Shown here: positions 15,853 to 23,098 of the stretch, in pieces
Numbering within the stretch: position 1 is the stretch's first letter
How the letters are laid out: every line of letters starts with the position of its first letter
Assembly: GCA_934525845.1 (NCBI GenBank)
Contig: CAKSZS010000027.1
Span: forward strand, 1 to 33,347
DNA length: 33,347 nt
Direction of reading: 5' to 3'
Origin: an uncultured Faecalibacterium sp.
GTDB taxonomy: Bacteria; Bacillota; Clostridia; Oscillospirales; Ruminococcaceae
The notes under the pieces: model-generated
Seen by the model: only the letters and a program-made list of their open reading frames with translations
Told to the model about the DNA's origin: nothing
Databases searched by the model: none
Program-made: the position numbers and the translations under genes

Positions 15853-15900
15853 GCCCCTCTTGAGAGGGGCGGGGGCCTTTGTGCCCCCGCCTGCTCTTTT
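15853..15900 (+). terminator. Paired hairpins between glgD and glgA, possible partial terminator
   Basis: GCCCCTC/GAGGGGC (15853-15870, TTGA loop) is followed by an overlapping alternative stem GGCGGGGGC (15868-15876) with GCCCCCGCC (15883-15891) and then TGCTCTTTT (15892-15900). The two stems share 15868-15870, so extending one weakens the other. The second can act as an intrinsic terminator of moderate strength, lowering glgA expression relative to glgBCD. A further small hairpin (15916-15931) lies before the glgA ribosome site. Confidence 0.55.
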
Positions 15901-15974
15901 GTCTGTCGGTTCGTGCCGCTGTGTGCAGCGGAGGGGAGCGCGGAACATGACCCCACTCTGGAAGGAGCAATTCT

Positions 15975-17393
15975 ATGAGAATCCTGTATGCAGCTTCGGA
16001 AGCAAATCCGTTTGCAAAGTCCGGCGGCCTGGCCGATGTGGCTGGTGCCCTGCCCAAAGCTCTGGTCAAGGACGGCGTGGACGCCCGCGTCATCATGCCC
16101 CTGTACGGCGACCTGAAGCACCGCGAACTGCTGGAGTATGTGACCAACTACTCCGTGCCGGTGGGCTGGCGCAGCCAGTACTGCGGCCTGTTCAAGGCCG
16201 AGGTGGACGGCGTGACCTACTACTTCCTGGACAACGAGTATTATTTCAAGCGCCGCGGCCTGTACGGCTTCTACGATGACGGCGAGCGCTTCGCCTTCTT
16301 CGCCCGTGCCGTTTTAGAGACCCTGTTCTACATCGACTTCACCCCGGACATCATCAACTGCAACGACTGGCAGACCGCTCTGGTGCCCGTGTACCTGAAC
16401 CTGTACTACCGCCACCTGGATAAGTTCAACCGCATCAAGACGGTGTTCACCATCCACAACATTGCCTATCAGGGCAAGTACGGCACCGACATTCTGGAAG
16501 ACACCTGCGGCATCGGCCGCCGCGACCAGCACATCGTGGAGTACGATGGCTGCGCCAACTTCATGAAGGGTGCCTTCGAGACCGCCGACAAGATCACCAC
16601 CGTCAGCCCCACCTACGCCCAGGAGATCCTGGATCCCTGGTTCAGCTACGGTCTGGACGCCCTGCTGCGCGAGAAGCAGTATAAGCTGTGCGGCATCCTG
16701 AACGGCATCGATATGGACGCCAACGACCCCGCCACCGACAAGCATATCCCCTGCAACTACGACATCAAGACCTTCGAGACCGGCAAGGCAAAGTGCAAGG
16801 AAGCGCTGCAGGATAGGTTCGGCCTGGACAAGGACGGCAGCCCCGTCTTTGGCATGGTCAGCCGTATGGTCGGCATGAAGGGCTTTGACCTGGTGCAGAG
16901 CATTGCCGATGGTCTGGTGGATCGCGGCATCGAGCTGGTCATTCTGGGCAGCGGCGAGAGCCAGTACGAGAACTTTTTCTCCGATCTGTGCGCCCGTCAT
17001 CCGGGCCGCGTGGGCACCTACATCGGCTTTGAGCCGGCCCTGTCGCAGGAGATCTACGCCGGCGCAGATGCTTTCATCATGCCCTCTAAGAGCGAACCCT
17101 GCGGTCTGGCTCAGATGGTGGCCTGCCGTTACGGCACGCCTCCCATCGTCCGCGAGACCGGCGGCCTGCGCGACTCCATCCACGACAGCACCATGGGCGA
17201 GGGCAACGGCTTTACCTTTGCCGGCTACAGCGCCCACGAGCTGTACGAGGCCTGCTGCCACGCACAGGATGCCTACTACGATAAGGAAAACTGGCACAAC
17301 CTCGTGCATCACTGCATGGAGTGCGACTTCAGCTGGGATGTCTCTGCCAAGAGCTACGAGGGCCTGTACAACGAGACCGCAAACCTCTGGTAA
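15975..17393 (+). CDS. glgA: Glycogen synthase (ADP-glucose type)
   Basis: A 472-residue GT5-family synthase that transfers glucose from ADP-glucose onto the growing alpha-1,4 chain. The N-terminal KSGGL motif (15-19, Lys15 contacting ADP-glucose), the NDWQTALVP region, HNIAYQGKYG, and the C-terminal PSKSEPCGLAQMVACRYGTPP plus ETGGLRDS block typical of GT-B glycogen synthases are all present, and the length is normal. GGAAGGAG lies eight bases before the ATG. It ends the glg block with a strong terminator. No separate promoter is apparent in the 160-base gap after glgD, so it probably depends on read-through. Confidence 0.97.
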   Translation: MRILYAASEANPFAKSGGLADVAGALPKALVKDGVDARVIMPLYGDLKHRELLEYVTNYSVPVGWRSQYCGLFKAEVDGVTYYFLDNEYYFKRRGLYGFYDDGERFAFFARAVLETLFYIDFTPDIINCNDWQTALVPVYLNLYYRHLDKFNRIKTVFTIHNIAYQGKYGTDILEDTCGIGRRDQHIVEYDGCANFMKGAFETADKITTVSPTYAQEILDPWFSYGLDALLREKQYKLCGILNGIDMDANDPATDKHIPCNYDIKTFETGKAKCKEALQDRFGLDKDGSPVFGMVSRMVGMKGFDLVQSIADGLVDRGIELVILGSGESQYENFFSDLCARHPGRVGTYIGFEPALSQEIYAGADAFIMPSKSEPCGLAQMVACRYGTPPIVRETGGLRDSIHDSTMGEGNGFTFAGYSAHELYEACCHAQDAYYDKENWHNLVHHCMECDFSWDVSAKSYEGLYNETANLW

Positions 17394-17416
17394 GCGGATC
17401 GCCTGCTCCTGAATAC

Positions 17417-17450
17417 AGCCGCCCGGTTCGGAAGAGCCGGGCGGCTTTTT
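17417..17450 (+). terminator. Terminator after glgA
   Basis: AGCCGCCCGG (17417-17426) pairs perfectly with CCGGGCGGCT (17437-17446), followed by TTTTT. It closes the glycogen synthesis block 23 bases after the stop. Confidence 0.92.
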
Positions 17451-17495
17451 GCATCTGGAAGACTCAAAAGATTGAGTTAAGAATGCAGAAATCTC

Positions 17496-17524
17496 TTGCG
17501 ATAAAAAACGCACTGTGCTATACT
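17496..17524 (+). promoter_or_regulatory. Promoter of the secreted propeller gene
   Basis: TTGCGA (17496-17501), a 17-base spacer and TATACT (17519-17524), with a TGC just before the -10 making an extended -10. Transcription should start near 17531, leaving a 70-base leader. The gene is thus separate from the glg operon. Confidence 0.8.
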
Positions 17525-17600
17525 GTTTTTGAATTTACACAATGTTCACAATTGTGTAGGAAATCCATTCTGGGGAAGCGAATCAAAGGAGTATAGGGAT

Positions 17601-19571
17601 ATGAATTGGAAACGGATCATCAGCGGTGTGCTGGCAGCGGGGATGCTGCTGGCAACGCCGGTGCAGTTGCTGGCCTCGGCGGAGAGCGCAGAGGATGCAG
17701 AAAGCACCAACGCATGGGAAAGCCTGCTCACGGCAGACGATATCGACGAGGAAAATACCTTTACCTACAGCAAGAACGGCTACAGCTTTGAAAAGCTCAG
17801 CCATCCGGAGAAGGACGTCAAAACGGCAGACGGCGTTGTGGACTATCTGGGCGATGGGGCAGTGGACGTGGTGACCGACCCGGAGGCTGAGGGCTACAAT
17901 GCCGGCGACCGGGGCCAGAACTACGCATGGGCTGCTGTGGGCTACGGCGATTGGATCTATGTGGGCACCTGCTACGCAGCCATCGGCAACACCCTCTCTC
18001 TGATGAAGAGCAGCCTGGGGGACGAGTACGATAACAAGGTCCTGAAGGCTACCTTCGACGCCCTCTACAACGGCACCTTCTTCCTGGAAGAAGCCGACGG
18101 CGGCAAGCCCAAGGGCGTGCTGGTAAAGATCAACACCAAGACCGGCGAGACCAAGGTGCTGATGTCCGGCACCCTCAACGGTCATACCCCCCTGTTCCGC
18201 AATGCCATCGAGTACCACGGCAAGCTGTACTTCTGCGGCAGCGTGGGCGGCGGCGGCATCGGTTTTTTGCCCAGCGTGTGGCAGGTGGACCCGGAGACTG
18301 ACGAATGCAAGGTCGTGTATGCAGGCCTGAACAGCGTACAGGATTATGCTGCAGCCCACAAGGAGGGCATCAGCACCGGCATCCGTGGGATGTGCGTCTA
18401 TCAGGACCAGCTGGTCATCAGCAACGTGGCCATGGACGCCGCCACCGGCAAGAGCAGTGCCACCCTGCTGATCTCCTCCGACCCGGAGAAGGGCTTTACC
18501 CAGATCGCAGATTCCGAGAGCCTGTTCAACTACCCGGCTTACCGCTATGCCGACAGCATCTACGGCGGCAGCATCTGGGATATGGCGGAGTACAACAACA
18601 GCCTGTATGTTTCCATCTGCACCGGCACCCTGGACAATATGCCCAACAAAAACACCATGCAGTCCTTTGCACTGGTGCGTGGCGACCGGAATGCCGACGG
18701 CACCTTTACCTGGACCCCTGTGGCTGGTGACCAGGAAAAGGACGGTGCCCGCTACACCTTTGGCATCGACCCGGAGCGCACCCGTTCCGGCGCAGCCAAC
18801 CTGATGGTGTTTAACGATTACCTGTACATCGGCGAGTACAACGACGAGGAGATCGCTCTGGAGCGGATCCTGTTCTCCAAGACCGGTAAAAACGCCGACG
18901 GCCAGTTTGGCGGCGGCCTGGATTGCCGGTTCCTCAACGCCAACCTGGACCAGTCCGTGAACCTGTACCGTATGGACAAGAACGAGAACATGGAGCTGGT
19001 GGTGGGCAACTCCACCAAGATGTTCCCCAACGGCAGCCTCTCCGGCCTGAAGTCCGGCTTTGGCCGCAACGAGAACCAGTACATCTGGCGCATGGAGGTC
19101 TACGACGGCAAGCTGTATGTGGGCACCCACGATGCCAGCAGTCTGCTGGAGTGCTTTGGCCAGTTCGTCAACGGCGACCTGTTCAAGAAGGCTCCGGACG
19201 AATGGAAGAGCCAGTGGGAGTACCTCAAAGCCCTGATGAAGGCCTTGAGCGAAGTGGACGCCGACGGCACCGGCGACGCCAACACCCTGGCCCAGACCAT
19301 CAAGTTCTCCTACAACTTCGTGTTCAAGAACATCTCGGTCAAGAACATCGCCAGCGCCATCAAGCTGCTGAACTACCTGCGCAAGGCAGAGCGCGGCTTT
19401 GACCTGTACGTCTCCGAGGACGGTGTGAACTTCCAGACCATCACCACCAACGGCTTCGGCGACCCGTACAACCATGGCCTGCGCGTGTTCGCCACCACCG
19501 ACCAGGGCCTATGCATCGGCACGGCCAACCCCTTCTACGGCACCCAGGTGTGGATCCAGCGTAAGAGCTGA
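17601..19571 (+). CDS. Secreted beta-propeller-like protein of unknown function
   Basis: A 656-residue protein with a Sec signal peptide (about 1-29, MNWKRIISGVLAAGMLLATP then an Ala-Ser-Ala type site). No LPXTG or C-terminal anchor is present, so it is either released or retained by other means. The body carries at least five spaced strands of the YDGKLYVGT kind (YGDWIYVGT, YHGKLYFCG, YNNSLYVSI, FNDYLYIGE, YDGKLYVGT), as in blades of a Kelch or WD-like propeller, plus an inserted alpha-helical stretch near 530-600. AAAGGAG lies nine bases before the ATG at 17601. I recognise no catalytic motif. It follows the glg operon but has its own promoter and terminator, so a shared pathway is not implied. 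Confidence 0.8.
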   Translation: MNWKRIISGVLAAGMLLATPVQLLASAESAEDAESTNAWESLLTADDIDEENTFTYSKNGYSFEKLSHPEKDVKTADGVVDYLGDGAVDVVTDPEAEGYNAGDRGQNYAWAAVGYGDWIYVGTCYAAIGNTLSLMKSSLGDEYDNKVLKATFDALYNGTFFLEEADGGKPKGVLVKINTKTGETKVLMSGTLNGHTPLFRNAIEYHGKLYFCGSVGGGGIGFLPSVWQVDPETDECKVVYAGLNSVQDYAAAHKEGISTGIRGMCVYQDQLVISNVAMDAATGKSSATLLISSDPEKGFTQIADSESLFNYPAYRYADSIYGGSIWDMAEYNNSLYVSICTGTLDNMPNKNTMQSFALVRGDRNADGTFTWTPVAGDQEKDGARYTFGIDPERTRSGAANLMVFNDYLYIGEYNDEEIALERILFSKTGKNADGQFGGGLDCRFLNANLDQSVNLYRMDKNENMELVVGNSTKMFPNGSLSGLKSGFGRNENQYIWRMEVYDGKLYVGTHDASSLLECFGQFVNGDLFKKAPDEWKSQWEYLKALMKALSEVDADGTGDANTLAQTIKFSYNFVFKNISVKNIASAIKLLNYLRKAERGFDLYVSEDGVNFQTITTNGFGDPYNHGLRVFATTDQGLCIGTANPFYGTQVWIQRKS

Positions 19572-19606
19572 GCACCGGACCGTCTGAATTGAAGTAGTTC
19601 CCCAAA

Positions 19607-19646
19607 GGAGCTGTCGCACAATGCGTTGTGTGACAGCTCCTTTTTT
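19607..19646 (+). terminator. Terminator after the propeller gene
   Basis: GGAGCTGTCGCACAA (19607-19621) pairs with TTGTGTGACAGCTCC (19626-19640) with one G-T wobble, followed by TTTTTT. A 15-bp stem, very strong. Confidence 0.95.
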
Positions 19647-19684
19647 GCAGCAGAATATGGAAGAAAATTGGTTCGCCTGAGCGT

Positions 19685-19826
19685 CCTCGCCCTCTCCGTC
19701 ATTGCTGACGCAATGCCACCTCTCCCAAAGGGAGAGGCCTTGGCAGTCCACGCAAAGTTTTCGGTTTCGCCAGAGGCTCTCCATTTGGGAGAGCTGTCGA
19801 GCGAATGCGAGACTGAGAGGGCGAGG
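19685..19826. repeat. MITE/REP-like inverted-repeat element, copy A
   Basis: Imperfect arms (19685-19739 and 19775-19826) begin and end with CCTCGCCCTCTC and its complement. Inside each arm is a CTCTCCCAAAGGGAGAG type sub-palindrome, and the 35-base centre contains TTGGCAG and AAGTTTTC. The whole would fold into one long branched hairpin. It encodes nothing. The same architecture recurs at 31399-31525. The family looks like the short palindromic elements scattered through Faecalibacterium-type genomes; that last point is from memory of such genomes. Confidence 0.75.
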
Positions 19827-19989
19827 CCGATGACGGAAGAAGTCTACTCTTTTTGCACCCTGCACAAAGAATCCATCAATTTTTTGGTATTGATGCGCTC
19901 CCAGACGCACACACTCCATACACGGCGGACAGTTATGGCGTTAGTGTGAACAAACTATGAAGTTTTACCAGAATTCGGTGGAAAATTGA

Positions 19990-20018
19990 TTGAAATATCC
20001 GACGATTTGAATTATACT
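19990..20018 (+). promoter_or_regulatory. Promoter of the atp operon
   Basis: TTGAAA (19990-19995), a 17-base spacer and TATACT (20013-20018). It is the only good match upstream of the ten ATP synthase genes and gives a leader of about 75 bases. Confidence 0.8.
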
Positions 20019-20099
20019 ATCTATAAGATTTTTTGCCGGGGTTGGGTTCCGACGATTTGGGGCGGAACACCGCTGCCCGGCAGAGGGAGGAAAACCGCA

Positions 20100-20360
20100 T
20101 TGAAAGGCTGGTACAAGGCGCTGGAAGATCTGGTCTGGCTGACTCAGCTGGGGCTGAACATCCTGCTGCCGCTGGTGCTGTGTCTGGCGGGGTGCTGGTG
20201 GGCTGTGAACCGCTGGAATTGGCCGGAATGGCTGTTCCTGCCGGCCATTCTGCTGGGGCTGGCGGCAGGCGCGCAGAACTTCTGGGTCTTCGCCAAGGAA
20301 CGCCTGGACCGCACCAAAAACGAAACATCAAAACGGGTGGGATTCAATCACCACCAGTGA
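20100..20360 (+). CDS. AtpZ/AtpI-like small membrane protein
   Basis: An 86-residue protein with two hydrophobic segments (about 13-33 and 41-62) joined by a short Trp-rich loop and ending in a charged tail (FAKERLDRTKNE), matching the AtpZ/AtpI family of small proteins that open bacterial ATP synthase operons. Family members have been linked to c-ring assembly or Mg2+ transport. The start is a TTG at 20100, preceded at eight bases by GGGAGGAAAA; there is no better ATG. It lies directly after the operon promoter and 16 bases before atpI. The rare start codon may keep its level low. Confidence 0.75.
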   Translation: MKGWYKALEDLVWLTQLGLNILLPLVLCLAGCWWAVNRWNWPEWLFLPAILLGLAAGAQNFWVFAKERLDRTKNETSKRVGFNHHQ

Positions 20361-20376
20361 ACCGGGAGGTTTTTCC

Positions 20377-20877
20377 ATGAAATTGCAGCCGGAATCCAAA
20401 AAGGAACTGCGGCGCATCGCAGGCGGCACTGCCATTTGCACTGCCGCCATGTGGGCGCTGTTCGCGGCGCTGCACGTCGTGGGCTGGGTCAAGTTTGACT
20501 ATACGGTCATTCTGGGCAGCCTGATCGGCGCGGCAGTGGCCGTCGGCAATTTTGCCGGCATCTGCCTTGTGGTGCAGAAGATCATCGACGAACAGGATGA
20601 AAAAAAGCGCAAGGCAAAGCTTCAGGTTTCCTACAACAGCCGGATGCTGCTGCAGGCGGTGTGGGTCGTGGTGGCCATTGCGGCCCCCTGCTTCCAGCCG
20701 TTTGCCAGTGTGCTGCCGCTGTTTTTCCCACGCATCACCATTTATTATCTGCAAATAACCGGCAAGTACAAACCGCTTACCGTGCCGCAGGAGCCGGTGG
20801 ACGTCTCGGTGGAGGACGACCCCGCTCCCGCAGCCGCGCAGGCGGCCGAACCCCGTGACAAAGGGGGTGAAACGTAA
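20377..20877 (+). CDS. atpI: ATP synthase subunit I-like protein
   Basis: A 166-residue membrane protein with about four hydrophobic helices (near 20-38, 43-66, 90-108 and 112-128), followed by a hydrophilic tail rich in Asp, Pro and Ala. It fits the ATP synthase I family, thought to help c-ring assembly, on the basis of size, topology and position before atpB; sequence conservation in this family is low. GGGAGG precedes the ATG. It ends three bases before atpB. Confidence 0.75.
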   Translation: MKLQPESKKELRRIAGGTAICTAAMWALFAALHVVGWVKFDYTVILGSLIGAAVAVGNFAGICLVVQKIIDEQDEKKRKAKLQVSYNSRMLLQAVWVVVAIAAPCFQPFASVLPLFFPRITIYYLQITGKYKPLTVPQEPVDVSVEDDPAPAAAQAAEPRDKGGET

Positions 20878-20880
20878 CAA

Positions 20881-21624
20881 ATGGAACTGAACGGCGCAAA
20901 GATCCTGTACACCATCCATACCAACATCCCTTTGCTGGGCGACTTCAAGATCACCCAGACTCTTGTGAGCACCTGGATCGTCATGGCGCTGCTTTCGGGT
21001 CTGGCGATCTGGCTGGGGCATGATCTCAAGCTGGAAAACGTCTCCAAACGGCAGGCCGCTGCCGAGTTCATCGTCACGCGGCTGGACCAGTTCGTGCACG
21101 ACAACATGGGCTGGCACTTCGATCAGTATATCCCGCTTGTGGGCGCGATCTTTGCTTTGAGCATCGGCTGCAACCTCATCAGCGTGGTGGGTCTGTGGAG
21201 CCCCACCGCCGACCTGAACACCGAAGCCGCCTGGGCCATCGTGGTGTTCGTGCTGATCATGTACTACAAGATCAAGACGAACGGCATCCTGGCCTACCTC
21301 AAGGGCCTGCTGGACCCCATTTTCCTCATGGCACCCATCAATGTGCTGTCGGAGATCTCCACCCCCGTCAGCATGGCGTTCCGTCACTTCGGCAACATCC
21401 TGTCCGGTACGGTCATTTCCACCCTGCTGTACTGGGCACTGGCAAGTCTGAGCCATGTCGTGTTCGGCTGGCTGCCGGGCTTCCTGGGCAATCTTCAGCT
21501 GTTCCAGATCGGCATCCCGGCCTTTACGGGCCTGTATTTCGACTGGTTCGGCGGCTGCATCCAGGCCTTCATTTTCTGTACCCTGACCACCATTTTCATC
21601 AAACGTGCTGCCGGTGAGGATTGA
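20881..21624 (+). CDS. atpB: ATP synthase Fo subunit a
   Basis: A 247-residue integral membrane subunit forming the two ion half-channels beside the c-ring. The essential arginine is visible as Arg168 in MAFRHFGNILSG, and the C-terminal half has the usual long helices (VISTLLYWAL, GCIQAFIFCTLTTIFI). AGGGGGTG lies before the ATG, close to the stop of atpI. Length is normal for short bacterial a subunits. It should partner with a c subunit whose ion site looks sodium-type. Confidence 0.96.
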   Translation: MELNGAKILYTIHTNIPLLGDFKITQTLVSTWIVMALLSGLAIWLGHDLKLENVSKRQAAAEFIVTRLDQFVHDNMGWHFDQYIPLVGAIFALSIGCNLISVVGLWSPTADLNTEAAWAIVVFVLIMYYKIKTNGILAYLKGLLDPIFLMAPINVLSEISTPVSMAFRHFGNILSGTVISTLLYWALASLSHVVFGWLPGFLGNLQLFQIGIPAFTGLYFDWFGGCIQAFIFCTLTTIFIKRAAGED

Positions 21625-21674
21625 CCTTGCACGGCATCTCCCAAAACACAACTTCTTTTAGGAGGACAAATCTT

Positions 21675-21956
21675 ATGACTGACTTTCAGTATCTGGCTCG
21701 TGGTATCGCTCTGGCAGGCTGCGGCATCGGCGCAGGCTGTGCACTGATCGCAGGTATCGGCCCTGGTATCGGCGAAGGCAACGCAGCCGCCGCTGCCTGT
21801 GAAGCCGTCGGCCGTCAGCCCGAGTGCAAGAGCGATGTTACCAGCACCCTGATCCTGGGCGTTGCCCTTTCCGAGACCACCGGTATTTACGGCTTCGTCA
21901 CCGGCCTGCTGCTGATCTTCCTGGCACCCGGTATGTTCATGAAGTACCTGGCATAA
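21675..21956 (+). CDS. atpE: ATP synthase Fo subunit c (two-carboxylate ion site)
   Basis: A 93-residue hairpin of two membrane helices joined by the GRQPECKSD polar loop that contacts the F1 stalk. The ion-binding glutamate is Glu67 in LSETTGIYG, with Thr68, Thr69 and Tyr72 as in Ilyobacter-type sodium c subunits (ESTGIY). In helix 1, GIGEG places a second carboxylate, Glu34, where Ilyobacter has Gln32; this pair matches the two-carboxylate motif described for Fusobacterium nucleatum. The ATG at 21675 is chosen because AGGAGGAC lies nine bases upstream; the longer frame from 21621 lacks one. Sodium coupling is inference. Confidence 0.96.
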   Translation: MTDFQYLARGIALAGCGIGAGCALIAGIGPGIGEGNAAAAACEAVGRQPECKSDVTSTLILGVALSETTGIYGFVTGLLLIFLAPGMFMKYLA

Positions 21957-21996
21957 GCGTTCGGTTTCCGAAAAATAACGAAAGGAGAAGACGCTT

Positions 21997-22503
21997 ATGG
22001 AACTGTACCAGGCGTTGATCACGCTGGACGGCTGGACCTTTCTGGCCCAGATCTGCAACCTGATGATCCAGCTGCTGATCTTCAAAAAGTTCCTGCTGAA
22101 CCCGGTCAAAAAAGTGATCGCCGACCGCAAGGCCAAGGCCGACAGCGAGATCGCGGATGCGCAGAAACTGCGTGCCGAGGCCGAAGCCATGAAGGCGGAG
22201 TATGAGCAGAACCTGCAGAATGCCCGCACCGAGGCCAACGAGATCGTGGCAAGTGCCCAGAAGACGGCCACCGCCCGCGGTGAAGAGATCGTGGGCGAAG
22301 CCCGTGCCCAGGCCGCGGCCATGAAGCAGAAGGCCGAAGCCGACATTGCGCAGGAGCGCAAGAAGGCGGTCAACGAGGTCAAGGACGAGATCGGCGGCAT
22401 CGCCATGGAGATCGCCTCCAAGGTGGTGGAACGCGAGATCAAGGAAGCGGACCACAAGGACCTGATCGACGAATTCATCAAAAATGTGGGTGAAGCATCA
22501 TGA
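21997..22503 (+). CDS. atpF: ATP synthase Fo subunit b
   Basis: A 168-residue peripheral-stalk subunit: one N-terminal membrane helix (about 14-34, FLAQICNLMIQLLIF) followed by a long charged right-handed coiled coil (KKVIADRKAKADSEIADAQ onwards) to the C-terminus. AAAGGAGAAG precedes the ATG. Its stop overlaps the atpH start as ATGA, giving coupled translation of the two stalk subunits. Only one b-type gene is present, as in a homodimeric stalk. Confidence 0.95.
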   Translation: MELYQALITLDGWTFLAQICNLMIQLLIFKKFLLNPVKKVIADRKAKADSEIADAQKLRAEAEAMKAEYEQNLQNARTEANEIVASAQKTATARGEEIVGEARAQAAAMKQKAEADIAQERKKAVNEVKDEIGGIAMEIASKVVEREIKEADHKDLIDEFIKNVGEAS

Positions 22504-23039
22504 CCGAAACGGCAAAGATGTACGGCGGAAGCCTGTACGATCTGGCAGCGGAAGAGGGGCTTGAGACCCGCATCCTGGGCGAGCTGGACGAGGCAGTGGA
22601 CCTTCTCAAGGCGAACCCGGACTACCTGCGGCTGCTCAGCACCCCCAGCATCCCCAAAAAGGAGCGCTGCGGCCTGCTGGACGAAGCCCTGCGGGGGCAG
22701 GTCCATCTCTATGTGCTGAACTTTCTGAAGATCCTGTGCGAGAAGGGCACCCTGCGGGAGCTGTCCGGCTGCGCACGGGCCTATCGCATCCGTTACAACG
22801 AAGCACACGGCATCCTGGAAGCAACGGCCACCACGGCCATTGCCATGACGCCCGCGCAGGAACAGAGCCTGCATACCAGGCTGGAAGCCCTCACCGGCAA
22901 GACCATCGACCTGAAGACCAAGGTCGATCCCAAGGTGCTGGGCGGCATCCGGCTGGACATCGAGGGCACCGAACTGGACGGCACGGTGCAGAACCGCCTT
23001 GCCGCTCTGCGCAAAAACATTGCTTCGGTAACGCTGTAA
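22500..23039 (+). CDS. atpH: ATP synthase F1 subunit delta
   Basis: A 179-residue OSCP/delta protein joining the b stalk to the top of F1. It has the usual N-terminal helical bundle (YGGSLYDLAAEEG) and the C-terminal signature DPKVLGGIRLDIEGTELDG. It starts within the last four bases of atpF. A 59-base gap with no strong ribosome site separates it from atpA. Confidence 0.94.
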   Translation: MTETAKMYGGSLYDLAAEEGLETRILGELDEAVDLLKANPDYLRLLSTPSIPKKERCGLLDEALRGQVHLYVLNFLKILCEKGTLRELSGCARAYRIRYNEAHGILEATATTAIAMTPAQEQSLHTRLEALTGKTIDLKTKVDPKVLGGIRLDIEGTELDGTVQNRLAALRKNIASVTL

Positions 23040-23098
23040 CAGATCAATCGAATTTCCACCCGAAATGATTTTTAGAATTGAGTGGTGAACAAACAAAG

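Larger units (their letters stand above)
19572..20099. other. Intergenic region between propeller gene and atp operon
   Basis: It contains in order the propeller-gene terminator, a 142-bp inverted-repeat element (19685-19826), about 160 bases with no recognisable feature, and the atp promoter and leader. The open frame running through the repeat has no ribosome site and is not a gene. Confidence 0.7.

Noticed and set aside
17583..19475. 630-codon minus-strand frame opposite the propeller gene
   Set aside because: No initiation signals or recognisable domains; the plus-strand frame has a signal peptide, ribosome site, promoter and terminator. Similar antisense frames opposite glgB, glgA, atpA, atpD and cls were dismissed for the same reason.
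19626..19949. 107-codon plus-strand frame across the inverted-repeat element
   Set aside because: It begins inside a terminator stem, has no ribosome site and runs through the palindromic repeat, so it is not a gene.
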